A stretch of DNA of 64,000 nt, from contig NC_046676.1 of assembly GCF_003369915.1 (NCBI RefSeq), forward strand, positions 8,897,501 through 8,961,500, read 5' to 3'. A program made the position numbers and the translations under genes. Positions 1-26,366 of the stretch are shown one piece after another; position 1 is the first letter of the stretch, and each line of letters opens with the position of its first letter. The notes under the pieces were generated by a model. It was not told where the DNA came from. It did no database searches and saw only the letters and a list, made by a program, of their open reading frames with translations. This stretch comes from Drosophila miranda. Its lineage: Eukaryota > Arthropoda > Insecta > Diptera > Drosophilidae.

Positions 1-872
1 CCCTGCTGCGCAATGGCAGCATTATGCGCAAGAACATGGGCGATCCCCAGCGCCGGCCAGTGACGATCAGTGAGCTGAAGCCCCTCCAGCCGGCTGCCTC
101 GTCGAGTGCCGCCCAAGGAGGAGTGGAGGATATCAACGGGTCGGTAGTGCCGCAACCTGGAGAGGCGGCCAGCAGCAGCACCAACCTGATGGCCTTCCAG
201 GTGCCGGTGGACCGTAGTGCCAAGACTGACGACCTGGCCGCGGAGTCGGTGGCTGCTCCCAAAGAGAACCGCAACGAGTTCTACATTGTAGGCGACGGAT
301 ACCACCGGACGGACCACTGTTACTTCCGCGGCCCCAACGGAGAGTTCCACAAACTGCCCTCGGACTCATTCCACAAAATGTCCGAGGGCTGCTTTGTCCG
401 CATGGCGGATGGGGTGTTCCGGCGCCTCGAGGTGCCCACCAAGGCGCAGATCTCGCGTCGCTCCTCCCGGGCCGAGGACATGGGCGGCCCCGATGCCACC
501 AGTGCCAGCGCAGCCACCAATGTGAAGAGCCAGCTGATGAAGTTTCTCAAGCGCTCCAAGAGCCACACTCCTGCCACCATTGCCAAGCTGCAAAAGGACA
601 AGGATGAGGCTCGCCTGGACCGGAAGCAGCGACTCTCGAACGCCATGCGCCAGAAGAACCTTGCGGCGACCACGGCAGCGGGTGCAAGCTCTAAGCAGGG
701 CAATGCCTGGTACGGCACCTCCTCCGGCGGGGGACCGTTGGGGAGCCGGAACAACAAGATTGTGGTGACAATGATTGAGAACGGTGGACTGCCCATTGTG
801 GCCACCAGTAAGGCGGAGCGCCCAAAGGCCAAGGATACCACATCTTCCAGTGACAAGGCACGCGCCTCGAGG
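1..872 (+). CDS. Partial coding exon, probably an upstream exon of par-1
   Basis: The reading frame is open from base 3 to the splice donor at 873 (AGG|GTATGT, phase 0). There is no stop before the left edge, so the gene begins outside the window. About 290 residues are visible. The middle (about 280-440 in DNA) holds an aromatic, Cys-containing segment with the motif GDGYHRTDHCYFRGPNGEF, followed by short FHK and FRR units that look like degenerate repeats. The rest is Ser/Ala-rich linker plus a basic stretch (FLKRSKSH) and a charged helix-like KLQKDKDEARLDRKQR. I do not recognise a named domain. The phase-0 donor is compatible with the phase-0 acceptor of the par-1 kinase exon at 6129, and the strand is the same, so a long 5' par-1 isoform is the simplest reading. 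A separate upstream gene is possible. Coding status is clear; gene membership is inference. Confidence 0.6.
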
Positions 873-2014
873 GTATGTATACGCAGAGTCTGGCTTTCCC
901 GAGGGATGGGGATGATCTGATTGGGGTTTAATTAGTTTTAAGTTTCTGATTGATGGCAGCGTTCTTCTTTTTACGGAATTACATTTGTTGTGATCTTGTC
1001 CCCAATGAGCAATCCATCCATTCTCCCCCACGCACAGCATTTCATTAACGAAAATTGTCACCTGCCCTACCCCTACCCCTACCCCTGCCCTGCCCTGTCG
1101 TTACGTTCATTCAATCTTATCGCAATCGCCACTTTTTTGTCGCTGTTTTCGTCCACATATAAGAAACTTTCTGTGACTTTATCGGTTTTGGTTGGTGTGT
1201 GTTCGTGCAACAAATTGAAATGATTTTCGATTTGGTTTACTAACATTTCCATTATTTTGATTATGGCTTTTGTTTTATTTCAGATATTTTGTTTCCCTCC
1301 CCACATTAGATTCCTACTTACCCAATAATCCGAGCGGAAATTACCTTTTGTTTTTGCTAATTGCACACTTGACCTTGACCGGGTTTTTCAATGGAGCTGA
1401 TATTGGAGACTAAATTATATTGATTAGAGTGGTGGCTGGGTAGCAGCTTTTAGTGGGCTCAATAAATTATCGTAGGTCATACGATCACAAATTCTAGATA
1501 TGATCCCATGTCTGACATTAATCGAATCCTCGACTATCCTCTAGGATATCCTTAGATCTGCATAGATTATAGGGTCTAAGCTGCTTCCTAGGGTTGAATT
1601 TTGTTTTCCCAGTTTAATGGGGACTAAGAGGCAAGTTATTCAATTGCCTTAATTAATATAAACATGTGTGCGATACAAGCACTACATAGATACGAGTAGA
1701 CTAAAGCATACCAGGCTGCACTTGTGGGTTGTTAATTAACAGACATTCCCGTAACGGCGAAACTGTAAGGAAACAGTTTTCTGCTATCCAATTTCTTTCA
1801 AATGAAATCTCGCACATATGTACACACGACTGTTGAAAGTATTCTTGAGGAATTTGAACTATGGAGTTTTACTGCAGTTATAGAACTCATTTCTCGGTTC
1901 TCTGCCTCTCTTATGTTTACCTTTTCCATTCCATATATCATTTTACGGAAGGTATTATGGTTATTGACAGAATTGTGCAAGCCAGAGAAGGTACCACTTA
2001 CAATTATTCCTTCA

Positions 2015-2032
2015 GATCTTATCGATAAGATC
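2015..2032. promoter_or_regulatory. 18-bp perfect palindrome containing a DRE (TATCGATA)
   Basis: The sequence GATCTTATCGATAAGATC reads the same on both strands. Its centre is the 8-bp DNA replication-related element TATCGATA bound by DREF, a common core-promoter or insulator element in flies. No gene start is visible close by, so it may serve an unannotated transcript or act as an intronic element of par-1. Confidence 0.5.
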
Positions 2033-2685
2033 AAAACAATATCGACTTACAAGAGTATCTCAAGTTTCGGTGAGCGTTTCGCGAGCGTTTTTCCCTTGTT
2101 TGATACGAACTAATTTGGAAGTAAACAAGATAGTCAAAGCAGGAATTTAGTGGATGATCCGAACCGGAGTGGTCTAAAAACTCTAATTTCGAGCTTTTAT
2201 ACGACATATTTCTTAACTGGGTCATTTGACCCAATCCAATTGGTTTCAGTCCACAATCTGGGGTGGTAGGCAGTCATGTGGTTGGGATCATGATCATCCA
2301 TCCCTATAGACATTGAACAGCAGGTTGCATGAGCGTGTTAGATCAGATCAGGCTGAGCAGCAACCATTTGCATAACACGAAGATTTGCGTCAATCATTGG
2401 AGGAGCTCCAGACCGAGACCGAGACTCGAATTCGTTGAAAACAGCTCCCAGCAATCGCTCTCTCCTCTCTCTCTCTTTCTCTGCTAGCAAACGGTCTCTG
2501 CTCTGCGCTACGCTCAGGTGATATCAGCTGCACACACATACACATGACCACATGCAGGCATGCATTCACGCTCGCTCATAACCACACACATTCATAAATC
2601 AGCGCTCTAAAACGGGGCTCTCTGTCGAGATACTTTTTTGGGGGAATGATGGGGGCCTGTGTGTATGCGTGTGTGTTTTCGTAGC

Positions 2686-2709
2686 GAGAGAGAGAGAGAG
2701 AGAGAGAGC
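2686..2709. repeat. (GA)n microsatellite
   Basis: An uninterrupted GA dinucleotide run of about 24 bp upstream of par-1. GA runs are binding sites for GAGA factor and CLAMP in Drosophila; a promoter role here is inference. Confidence 0.8.
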
Positions 2710-3376
2710 AGCCCACCGAATCCATTCGTTTGGTGTGTATTAAGGCCGACGTCTCTGCCTCGGCACGGCCGCCATTCTACGATACCTCTGCCTTTGCTTT
2801 GGAGTACTCGCACTCGCTCGCTCACTCGCACTCCAGTTGCTGCTGTTGGTTCGTGTGGCTAAAGTGGCTATTGCTCTTGGCTCTTGGCTGCTGAGCTGTC
2901 GTTGTCGGTTGTCGTTGATGTGTTCTGCTCCTCTGCTGTCTGCTGTCCGCTGCCGCCTGTTGATTGTACGAGTAGTTGGCTCTGTGGCTGGCGGCGTGTT
3001 TACGTCATAGTAACACTCGAACGGACGGAAGGGACGGAAGGGACGGATGGCCGTTAATAAAGACAAATAAATCTAAAATATAGCATTACTGCTACCCCTC
3101 TCCGCTGGGTAAATGCAAATGCGAAAGAACTTTCGAAAGCCCCGCGTGTGTGACTGATAAGATAACTGCGCGAATAAAGAACGAAAACGGGATTTGTGCG
3201 AAAAAGTGATACTCTCCTCCCAAATAAGGGGAGAAATATAAAGAGATATCTAAATATAAAACCTAACTGTTATAAAGCAGTGAAAAAAGTCGGCTTAATT
3301 GTCTAAAAAGTAGTTCATTTGCTTTCGACTCTTTGCCTGTGTGTTGGTGTTGGTGTAAAAGCTGCATTGGTGTTAG

Positions 3377-3397
3377 TTGTGTGTGTGTGTGTGTGTG
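3377..3397. repeat. (GT)n microsatellite
   Basis: GT dinucleotide run in the par-1 leader region. Confidence 0.8.
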
Positions 3398-3480
3398 CAT
3401 TGGAGCTTTTCAGCTGCTCACTGAACCAAAAAGAAGCTAACGAACAAACGTTTTTTTAGATACTTGTACATTGTTACATA

Positions 3481-3496
3481 GATAGATAGATAGATA
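3481..3496. repeat. (GATA)4 microsatellite
   Basis: Four GATA units in the leader region of par-1. Confidence 0.75.
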
Positions 3497-3701
3497 CCAG
3501 GCATTGCAACTATTTGGACAGTAATTAAAGCAACAACGAACCAAATAGAAAGAATAGCGTTCAGGCAAATGAATCATAAAGCGAAAAAGAGAGCTTGGAA
3601 CGAAACAGCAGTGGCAGAGGGAGAGATTGTGATGGTGACGGGGAAGGGGAGGGTGACACACACATTGGAGCTGAGAGCATCTCAGCTGGGCTCCCACAGA
3701 A

Positions 3702-3768
3702 AGAGAGAGAGAGAGAGAGAGTGAGTGAGAGCAACGAAAAGCCAACATACACACACACACACACACAC
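3702..3768. repeat. (GA)n and (CA)n microsatellite pair
   Basis: A GA run (3702-3721) and a CA run (about 3747-3768) separated by about 25 unique bases. They are followed at 3776 by a donor-like CACAG|GTAACA. Confidence 0.75.
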
Positions 3769-4101
3769 TCGCACAGGTAACAGCTTACGGCGCAGGTGTG
3801 TGCGTTGGCTGAAGCGTCTATGTAGGTGTTTCTCTCTCTATCCCTCTCTCTAGCTCCTTCTCGCTCTCTCCACTAATACAACTATAGCCATTTCTTTCTG
3901 GCACGTATGTAGCATGTGTTGATTTCAGTGTCACCGTGTAGACAGATTAGCTCTTGCCCGCCTTTTGTCGTAAAAATTACGCTCGCAGCAGTTTTTTTAT
4001 TTTTTGTGCACATTAGATATATACATATGTACGGATGGAAGTTAATTCATTTTCGAGGTATAAATGCGCCTCAACTGCGACACGTTTGTGTTTGTGTGTT
4101 C

Positions 4102-4122
4102 GTGTGTGTGTGTGTGTGTGTG
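4102..4122. repeat. (GT)n microsatellite
   Basis: GT run in the par-1 leader region. Confidence 0.75.
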
Positions 4123-4550
4123 GCCAGGCGACAAAACAAACAAAGACGAGTCTAAATTTTTCCCGTTTGCCGAAGCAAAAAGCCAATGTTCTCAAGCGAA
4201 AAACTCTTTAAAATGTCAGCCACACACACATGCAAACAAAGAAGACACCCACACAGGTGCAGCAGCGTGCCGAAAGCAAAGAAAATAATCTCACCCAACC
4301 CCACCCCCAAAAACCATCTAAACTTACAGTGTAACAAAAGCAAGTGTGGCCAGCCGACGTTAAAGAACAATAGCTACAAAAGAGAAAAAGTCGCGATCTC
4401 TCCGACAAGTACTTACATACATGTGTGGAGTGCACCGCACACTCGCATAGAAGACGACAAAAACATAAAGCAGCGAAGCAGCAGGTAAAAGCTACAAGTG
4501 AAGCTACCTTTGGAGAATAGAAAAACAGCAGCACCAGCGGCAAAAGCATA

Positions 4551-20295
<15,745 letters not shown>

Positions 20296-21090
20296 CTTAA
20301 CCAAAATAACCATGAGGGGATCGCCGCCGCAGTCCGCGATATTGAGGCCGACACTATCTCCACGGACTACCGTCACACGGGCAGCAATGACGGTAGCAGC
20401 AAGCTGTCAGATCTCTCGCTTATGTGCCGATCCCTGACCAGTCAGCATGGCTCTCAGCGGCGCAAAAAGAGCAGGCTGTCTAGCGCGGGAAACGAGGACT
20501 CCAAAAAATCTGGATCCTTGCATTCGGCTTTTCAAATGTACTCGCCCTTTAGCTCCAAGGAGAATTTGGAGTCAGGCGATGACATGCAGGCAGCTCGCCT
20601 CGGCATAGTGCGTGATCAGGACTCGCTGGGTACTGATGCGCAGCCCAGCGATTCAATTATCATGCCCCTCTGCAGTGAATTAAATACAATAAACGCCATT
20701 TTGGAAGAGGAAGGCGAGAGCGTAGAAAATAAAACGAGTGAATCTTTTAATGAGACAACCAAAGGTCCAACGACCACATCGGTGGACAGTGGAAGACATG
20801 AAGATGATGTCAGTGGCCAAAAGGGCAGAGGTGATGACAGCAGTGGCAGCGGCAGGGGCGGAAGCAATCGAATAAAAAGGAACCTCAAACACACGGGCAG
20901 CCTCATTGTGCGCAAACTAACAGCCTTCAGGCATGGCGGTTCAGACAAAAAGGGTGCGTCTAGGACAAGCATAATATCAAAGGAGCCACAGGTCCCACCC
21001 GAACAGCATGGACAGAATCCAGTGGCCAAGGAAGAGGAAAAACCAAACACCAAATCGCATGTGGCAATGCTACGCACCACAACTCTCTAA
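20296..21090 (+). CDS. par-1: In-frame open extension after the par-1 KA1 stop (readthrough or alternative splicing)
   Basis: The frame directly after the TGA at 20293-20295 stays open for 264 codons to a TAA at 21088-21090, with no intervening stop. The translation looks coding: Ser/Asp/Glu-rich, with patches such as QRRKKSRLSS and basic NRIKRNLKHTGSLIVRKL, and GC-rich third positions. The stop is TGA followed by C, the context most prone to readthrough in Drosophila. Readthrough would give 1433 aa. Alternatively, an acceptor at 20331-20332 (CCGCAG|TC) joins the donor at 20164 in the same frame and replaces the end of KA1, but it has little pyrimidine tract. The frame is real; the mode of expression is inference. 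Confidence 0.65.
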   Translation, partial: LNQNNHEGIAAAVRDIEADTISTDYRHTGSNDGSSKLSDLSLMCRSLTSQHGSQRRKKSRLSSAGNEDSKKSGSLHSAFQMYSPFSSKENLESGDDMQAARLGIVRDQDSLGTDAQPSDSIIMPLCSELNTINAILEEEGESVENKTSESFNETTKGPTTTSVDSGRHEDDVSGQKGRGDDSSGSGRGGSNRIKRNLKHTGSLIVRKLTAFRHGGSDKKGASRTSIISKEPQVPPEQHGQNPVAKEEEKPNTKSHVAMLRTTTL

Positions 21091-22822
21091 ATATAATAGA
21101 ACCGGGTCGTAGCATGCGAAATTACTTTAATTGTGGGGGGGATATGTAGTCTGTACGTATCTATTGTATGTATGTTTGCTAAATATTTGGGTCAATGCGT
21201 ACTAAAGGTCCACACAGAATCTCAAGTAAAAAAATACATTTTAGTGTCCTTCATTGGTATAAACTACATGCTCGCAGAACAATCGAGCAGATGAGCTCTG
21301 CTCTGATATATATGTATCTACTTTGAAAATGCATTAGAACCCACATAGATACGCACATATTTACATAGAATACAGTAATTGATAGGAACCTAGAGAAGGC
21401 CTGCGGACGATAGGCTCGAATCGACAAAATTAAAGTAAATATAATCATGACAGATCACACAATTCAATAAAAGAATAATAATAAATATTAACAAGAAGAA
21501 ATCAACGCTCTATAAACTGCATTTATGTGTCGATATCCAGTAAAATTAATTGCTTGGCAAGAAAACGATCAAAGTACACAATATACATACACTGATATCC
21601 AAGTTCGGGTTGTTTCATTTTTAAGAAATAATTTAAAGAACGTTGATTGACAAACTTTAGGGCAGCATCAGGTATCAATGCTTGGATTGCAGTTCGAAAA
21701 ACATAAGTTCTTCTTCTACAGCATGAAAAATGCCCAACGGCATCTATTGTAAATGTTAAGACGTGCTCGAATACGGTAGTTGGTATAAATTGGTACTTAT
21801 AACTGAAGATTTGGTTAATTTCATTCAATTTGAACAGTTCATAGAACACAGACGAGAATTGTACGTATATTATTGTTAAGGCTACAAGTTTACTCAACCT
21901 ATCCGAAACGAAATATGTAAAACTCAGAAGCAATTACGACCGATTGTTAGCTAGTTTCCACTAAGCTCAACTTTACTTGCATAGCCCGAAGAGATAGGAA
22001 TAGAGGCTCGGGCTCTATGCGATTGTTGAATGTTTCAGAATCAGACTTTTATGTGTTATGGAAAAGTAAATGGGTTTTATTAAAGCAGAACCGATCTCAA
22101 GTGAGATGTAGAAAAGACGACCATTTATCTTAGTTGATTCGACAAGTATGTGGAGGCTCAAAATCAATCTATTGATACCAAAACATAGTTACACTTAAAG
22201 GTTGCAGCTACAATGATTGTGACGCATTTCTAAAACACTTCTAGACCTTCGAGTAAACGCATGCAACGTTTTATATATTTGTTGTTAAACGACAGCTGAT
22301 TGCAATTTATTAATAAATATTAGAATTAAGCAAGAAAATACATACATGCATGCACACACACATAAACATAAATATACATATAAAGCAAGCAGCTTAATGC
22401 TTAATATCCTCACGTAGAAAGCTCCCCTACATGGAAGATATGCATACATAAATCTTTAAAAATTGGCAGATATTCAAATATGTTGTCATCAATCAGCGGC
22501 CAATGTATTTCGTTGGACTCCGCAGATATCCTTATTGCACAATATTTTAGAATGTATTCTTCTGGTATTTATTTTGTCTACAAGTGGTTGAGTTACGAGT
22601 AATATAAACAGATGTGAAATGATTGAGAACACCATTAAATCAGAAAAATGATTAAGCCGATTATAGAATTTACAAATAATCATGTTGTACGATTATCTGA
22701 TATACATACATAGATGTTTTAATTAATAAATACAAAATGGCATAACTAAAATTTGCTTTGTTGAGTCTTTCTGTTAAAGTGGTATGTGCGATGTGAGATT
22801 TAATAGTTGGATTGAAAAATGC
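21091..22822. other. par-1 3' UTR and intergenic region to TBCB
   Basis: AT-rich, no coding signal. AATAAA at 21466-21471 is a likely end for the long par-1 transcript. The remainder up to the TBCB stop at 22823 (minus strand) holds only short shadow frames. Confidence 0.7.
21466..21471 (+). terminator. AATAAA polyadenylation signal for long par-1 transcripts
   Basis: Canonical hexamer about 375 bases beyond the extension stop at 21090, in AT-rich sequence. Confidence 0.5.
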
Positions 22823-23748
22823 TCAGAGTTCCTCATCAAGGTTGAAGTCTTCTGGTGGAAAATCACCCACAGTCACGGATAACGGGGAGACGAAGCCGCC
22901 ATAATTTGGAGGACATACAAAGTATACTTTTCCATTGACACTGGAATGGGAAAGACATAAGTTGGCATTTTAGAATTGTGTGCTATGATGAGCAGGTACC
23001 TTCCGTTATTCTTTCCCAGTGGTTCATCATACTGTATTCCAATGAAAATACCACTTTTCCCTTCAAGTGGTCCATTGTACTTAATCGTACCGCGACGTCG
23101 TGGATTACCCTGCACAGTCACCTGATGAGCATTAAAGAGCAGTGCAGTCAATATATTGTTCCTCGGGAAGGTATATTCAACTCGATTACCTCGCATCGCT
23201 TGTCAACGACACACAGCTCGGCCCGCTTCTGTACCTCTTCTGCTTGCTGTCGTTTCTTCTCCTCAATCTGCTGCATTTCCTCCTCGTTGTACTTTCCCAG
23301 ACGATTTTGTTTCAGGTAATGCCGCACTGAGTCGGACCTTTGGTCGTACTGGTCTTTGCTCAGCTCGAATTTCTCAACGGGAGCGTCAAAGCAGAAGCTG
23401 GCGAATGTATCGATGACATGCAGGCGAAGACCATCGCAACTGGCATAGTATCCCAGCTGGGCATCGTTGTTATCCAGGGTGCCCAAGCACTTGTCGCCTT
23501 TGTACAGTTCCACTTTCATGGTGCCAGCACTCCCGCCAGTCAATATTTCCAGCTTGCTCTGAAGAAAGAAACCAGAATGTTCAATCATCTGGAAATGTGT
23601 CTCCATATGCATAGCGGCTACGTACCTTCAGGGCCGAGATCGTTAAGTCTTTGGCAAGCTTTACCTCAAACGCGACGGCATCATTATGCGAGTTGGATAC
23701 ATTAGCTTTGATATAATCCGATTTACCCAATTTAATTAGATCAGCCAT
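22823..23748 (-). CDS. TBCB: Tubulin-binding cofactor B
   Basis: TBCB works with TBCE in folding and dissociating alpha/beta-tubulin dimers in the cytoplasm. Exons on the minus strand are 23748-23626, 23558-23190, 23121-23000 and 22940-22823. Phases agree and give 243 aa, the family's usual length. The start MADLIKL is chosen as the first ATG matching the family start; an in-frame upstream ATG near 23802 would add about 18 unlikely residues. The N-terminal half is a ubiquitin-like fold, then an acidic and basic coiled-coil ([20 protein letters not shown]). The C-terminal CAP-Gly domain begins near residue 165 with [10 protein letters not shown] and the signature GKNNGS near 200, the last Ser being created by the exon join. 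The protein ends acidic (DEEL). It is divergent to dynactin p62. Confidence 0.92.
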
Positions 23749-23963
23749 TTCTTGGATCCTTGACAAGGTTTTGCTGGGACGTTGATTGATATCACAAATC
23801 ACAAGGCTTTTAATTGGAGCTTGAAGCTTATTTGTTGCCTGATTTTACAGCGAACGCGATTTTCAGCTGAAAAATTGTCGTTGCCGTTAATGGCAACTAC
23901 ACGGTTACTACACATTTGCTACATAATGGGAGAAAAGAGAGGTATGGACACCAGGCAACGCGA
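23746..23963. repeat. Left arm of an inverted repeat between TBCB and dynactin p62
   Basis: This arm covers the TBCB start codon and upstream leader. It is matched in reverse complement by 24306-24535. Strong blocks include TTGATATCACAAATCACAAG-like sequence and GGCAACTACACGG, then ACACATTTGCTACATAATGGGAG. Between blocks there are small indels. Confidence 0.8.
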
Positions 23964-24176
23964 CTAAGAAAAGCCAACACATGCAAGGTAAAATCCACCC
24001 CTCTTGCTTAACGTACCTTTCATACCATGCAAGGTATATAGTTCATTCACGCGAGGTAAGGTTCGCAGGAACCTTGCAATTTACATTAGCCGTTTTGCCT
24101 GCTGTCCATACCCTATACAAATTGGCCATTCAAAATTATGAGTCATTTGTTCGGTGCAGGAGAGCTGCAGTGTAAC

Positions 24177-24210
24177 CGTGTGACCCTCAGAAATATACCA
24201 AAATGTACCG
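24177..24210 (-). promoter_or_regulatory. Motif 1/motif 6 core promoter, probably for TBCB
   Basis: Read on the minus strand, GGTACATTTTGGTATATTTC (motif 6-like) precedes GGTCACACGG (Ohler motif 1, the M1BP site). This arrangement directs transcription toward TBCB. It sits in the loop of the inverted repeat. Confidence 0.55.
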
Positions 24211-24305
24211 TCTGATTTTCAAAATATTGATTGACGTTGATTGATATCACAAGCTTTTAATTAATCAAATTAGTCAGCGGAAAACCTTCTACGGCGTTTT
24301 CTAAA

Positions 24306-24535
24306 CGACCTAACGCGTTGTAGAAATACCATACCTCTTTTTCCTCCCATTATGTAGCAAATGTGTAGAACCCGTGTAGTTGCCATGTAACATGTAATAA
24401 ATTGATGACGACAATATTCAGCAAAAAATCGGGAATTAAATAAGTATCTCCAAGCTATAATTAAAAGTCTTGTGATTTGTGATATCAATCAGCCTCCCAT
24501 CAGAGTCCCAGAATCCCTTGTCAAGGATTTAAGAA
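24306..24535. repeat. Right arm of an inverted repeat between TBCB and dynactin p62
   Basis: Reverse-complement partner of 23746-23963. It contains CTTGTCAAGGAT followed by TTAAGAA, the counterpart of the TBCB leader just before its ATG, but the ATGGCTG of TBCB is ATTGCAA here. It lies about 90 bases before the dynactin p62 start codon. A third short piece of the same family is at about 24237-24262. Confidence 0.8.
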
Positions 24536-24621
24536 ATTGCAATTGTGGATGAAGTCACACTCGTTGTCCTCATTCGCTGGAAAAAATTTATAACAAAAAT
24601 AAATAAATATAAGCAGACGAA

Positions 24622-26181
24622 ATGAGTTTCATGCAACCGAGTCCCGTCAAGTACGCTTGCTCCTGCGGCATACTAAACCCCATCAACAAGCTGTTCTTCT
24701 GCCGCCACTGTCCAAAGTTGAGATGCGGATTCTGCGTGTGCCACGAAATCGAGTCGCACTTCTGCTCCAATTGCCTGGAGAACATCCCTTCGTCGGAGGC
24801 GCGACACAAGAAGAATTGCTGTGCCAATTGCTTTGAGTGTCCATGCTGCCAGCACACGCTCTCCGCTCGCGCCGCCAACGTTCCAGTGGTGCGTAAGACG
24901 GAGGAGATCAAGGACGGAGAATGTAAGGAGTCACCTTCGGGGGCAGCCACACCCCCAGCTCCAGGCAGCAGTAAGCCGTCGACCACACCCACAACCAAGA
25001 AGATATACTACTTGTCATGTCTGTCATGCCGCTGGACAACGCGCGATGTGGGCATACCAGACCAGGGTGTGGCCTCTGGCACCTGGCCGGACAACGAGTG
25101 CCTGTACCAGGCGCGCTTCAATACGCTCGTAGACTACTACCAGTCGATAGTACTGCAGGAGAAGCAGGAAAAGATGGAGTTTATGCGACGCAAAGCGCCC
25201 AAGCAGCACAAATTCCCCAGCCTGACCGATCGCACTGGCCTCACGGTGTCCCTGATTCGTCGCCAGATCGGGTGGCACGATAAAAGCATTCCCAAGACGA
25301 AGGCAATTAACATCACGCCGGCCGAGGTCACTGCAGATGTGGGTGGCCTTCCAGAGGACATCTTTACTGAACCTCTGAATCTTCGCAACATAACAACGAT
25401 TGCGCAGCGACACGGCCAGCCGGGAGATCAGCCGACTGCTGTCAGCAACCTTTATCCGCGACGACGTTCGCTCTGGATCAAGCGATCGCTGCGTTGCCGC
25501 CAGTGCGAGCATAATTTGATAAAGCCGGAGTATCATCCGACATCGATCAAGTACCGCATACAGCTGTTCGCCAGCTACCATGTTCCCGAGGTGCTAATGG
25601 TGCGCTGCGAGCAGCCGCTTCAGCCGGGCAAGAGCAATGCCATACTCTTGAAGTTCTCTAATCCGACTATGTACGACATGACCATACGGATTCTGAGTGC
25701 ACTTCCTCCAGAGGAGGAACTTATTTCATCTGAGGCCTTCCAGCAGGCCTGCAAAACTAACGAGGAAGCGGTCACATCGTCTCCACTGGTGCGGGCCATC
25801 GGACTAACTTTGTCCCGACAAAATTCGACCCGAGAAGTGAAGCGCGATGTGGAGGATGTGAGCAATGCTGAGATTGTGCCGCTCGAGAGCGAGTTTGTGC
25901 TCAGTCAACGCGACGATTCCAAGGAGTTCGACGAGGATGTGCAGCTGCCAACCGAAGAGCCCAAGTTTATCGTCTGGCGCAAGGGCAACAAGGTCCTGAT
26001 TAGGCTGCAGTTCACACCGGCAGCTGAGCTACCACCGAACACTGACGTCGTGATGGGTTTCTTCATGCAGTACACGTACGTCAACACAGTGTCCAATGCG
26101 TCCGAAAAGAAGGAGCCTACAACAAACGCCCTCCACTCCAGGATATTTATCAATGCGGGCGCCACTGAAAAGGCAGACTGA
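24622..26181 (+). CDS. DCTN4-p62: Dynactin subunit 4 (p62)
   Basis: p62 is a pointed-end subunit of dynactin, the dynein cofactor for microtubule transport. The gene is a single uninterrupted reading frame of 519 aa. The start MSFMQPSPVKYACSCG is the first in-frame ATG and matches the family start. Residues 12-80 form the Cys-rich zinc-binding region typical of p62, with CSCG, CRHCPKLRCGFCVCHE, CSNC, CCANC and CPCC pairs. A second Cys pair set is CLSCRWTTRD and later CRQCEHNLI. The C-terminal half is the p62 beta-rich domain. The human protein is about 460 aa; the extra length is in internal linkers. It is divergent to TBCB with a short upstream region holding the inverted repeat, and its 3' end converges on the SDR gene. 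AATAAA at 26346-26351. Confidence 0.93.
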   Translation: MSFMQPSPVKYACSCGILNPINKLFFCRHCPKLRCGFCVCHEIESHFCSNCLENIPSSEARHKKNCCANCFECPCCQHTLSARAANVPVVRKTEEIKDGECKESPSGAATPPAPGSSKPSTTPTTKKIYYLSCLSCRWTTRDVGIPDQGVASGTWPDNECLYQARFNTLVDYYQSIVLQEKQEKMEFMRRKAPKQHKFPSLTDRTGLTVSLIRRQIGWHDKSIPKTKAINITPAEVTADVGGLPEDIFTEPLNLRNITTIAQRHGQPGDQPTAVSNLYPRRRSLWIKRSLRCRQCEHNLIKPEYHPTSIKYRIQLFASYHVPEVLMVRCEQPLQPGKSNAILLKFSNPTMYDMTIRILSALPPEEELISSEAFQQACKTNEEAVTSSPLVRAIGLTLSRQNSTREVKRDVEDVSNAEIVPLESEFVLSQRDDSKEFDEDVQLPTEEPKFIVWRKGNKVLIRLQFTPAAELPPNTDVVMGFFMQYTYVNTVSNASEKKEPTTNALHSRIFINAGATEKAD

Positions 26182-26366
26182 AATTGCTTACAATATTTAC
26201 ATACATATATGGCATATTAATCGAACTTATCTGCACTAACACGCTTTAAGAATGCTGAGCAAATCTGTATTTATTGAACTAATATAATCGTTAGGAGAGC
26301 AACTAGTATTACAGTTGGAAAGTTTGAAAATACTGCGCGTGTCTGAATAAACCGCTTGTTCTAATC

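Larger units (their letters stand above)
873..4550 (+). other. Intron and 5' leader/promoter region upstream of the par-1 exon at 4551
   Basis: No convincing coding exon is visible here. The first half (873-2400) is AT-rich intron. From about 2400 the sequence becomes rich in GA, CA and GT tracts and in CT-rich stretches, typical of a GAGA-factor/CLAMP-bound Drosophila promoter and long 5' leader. An in-frame TAG at 4518, 33 bases before the ATG at 4551, separates the leader from the coding frame. Donor-like sites occur at 3776 (CACAG|GTAACA) and 4484 (AGCAG|GTAAAA), so the leader may itself be spliced. The transcription start could not be fixed. Confidence 0.5.

Noticed and set aside
1802-2113. 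103-codon plus-strand frame near 2 kb
   Set aside because: No promoter, domain or coding composition; an equally open minus frame overlaps it.
873-4550. Nested mei-W68 (Spo11), which I recall as nested in par-1 in D. melanogaster
   Set aside because: No Spo11/TopoVIA-like frame is seen in any par-1 intron in this window; it may lie further left.
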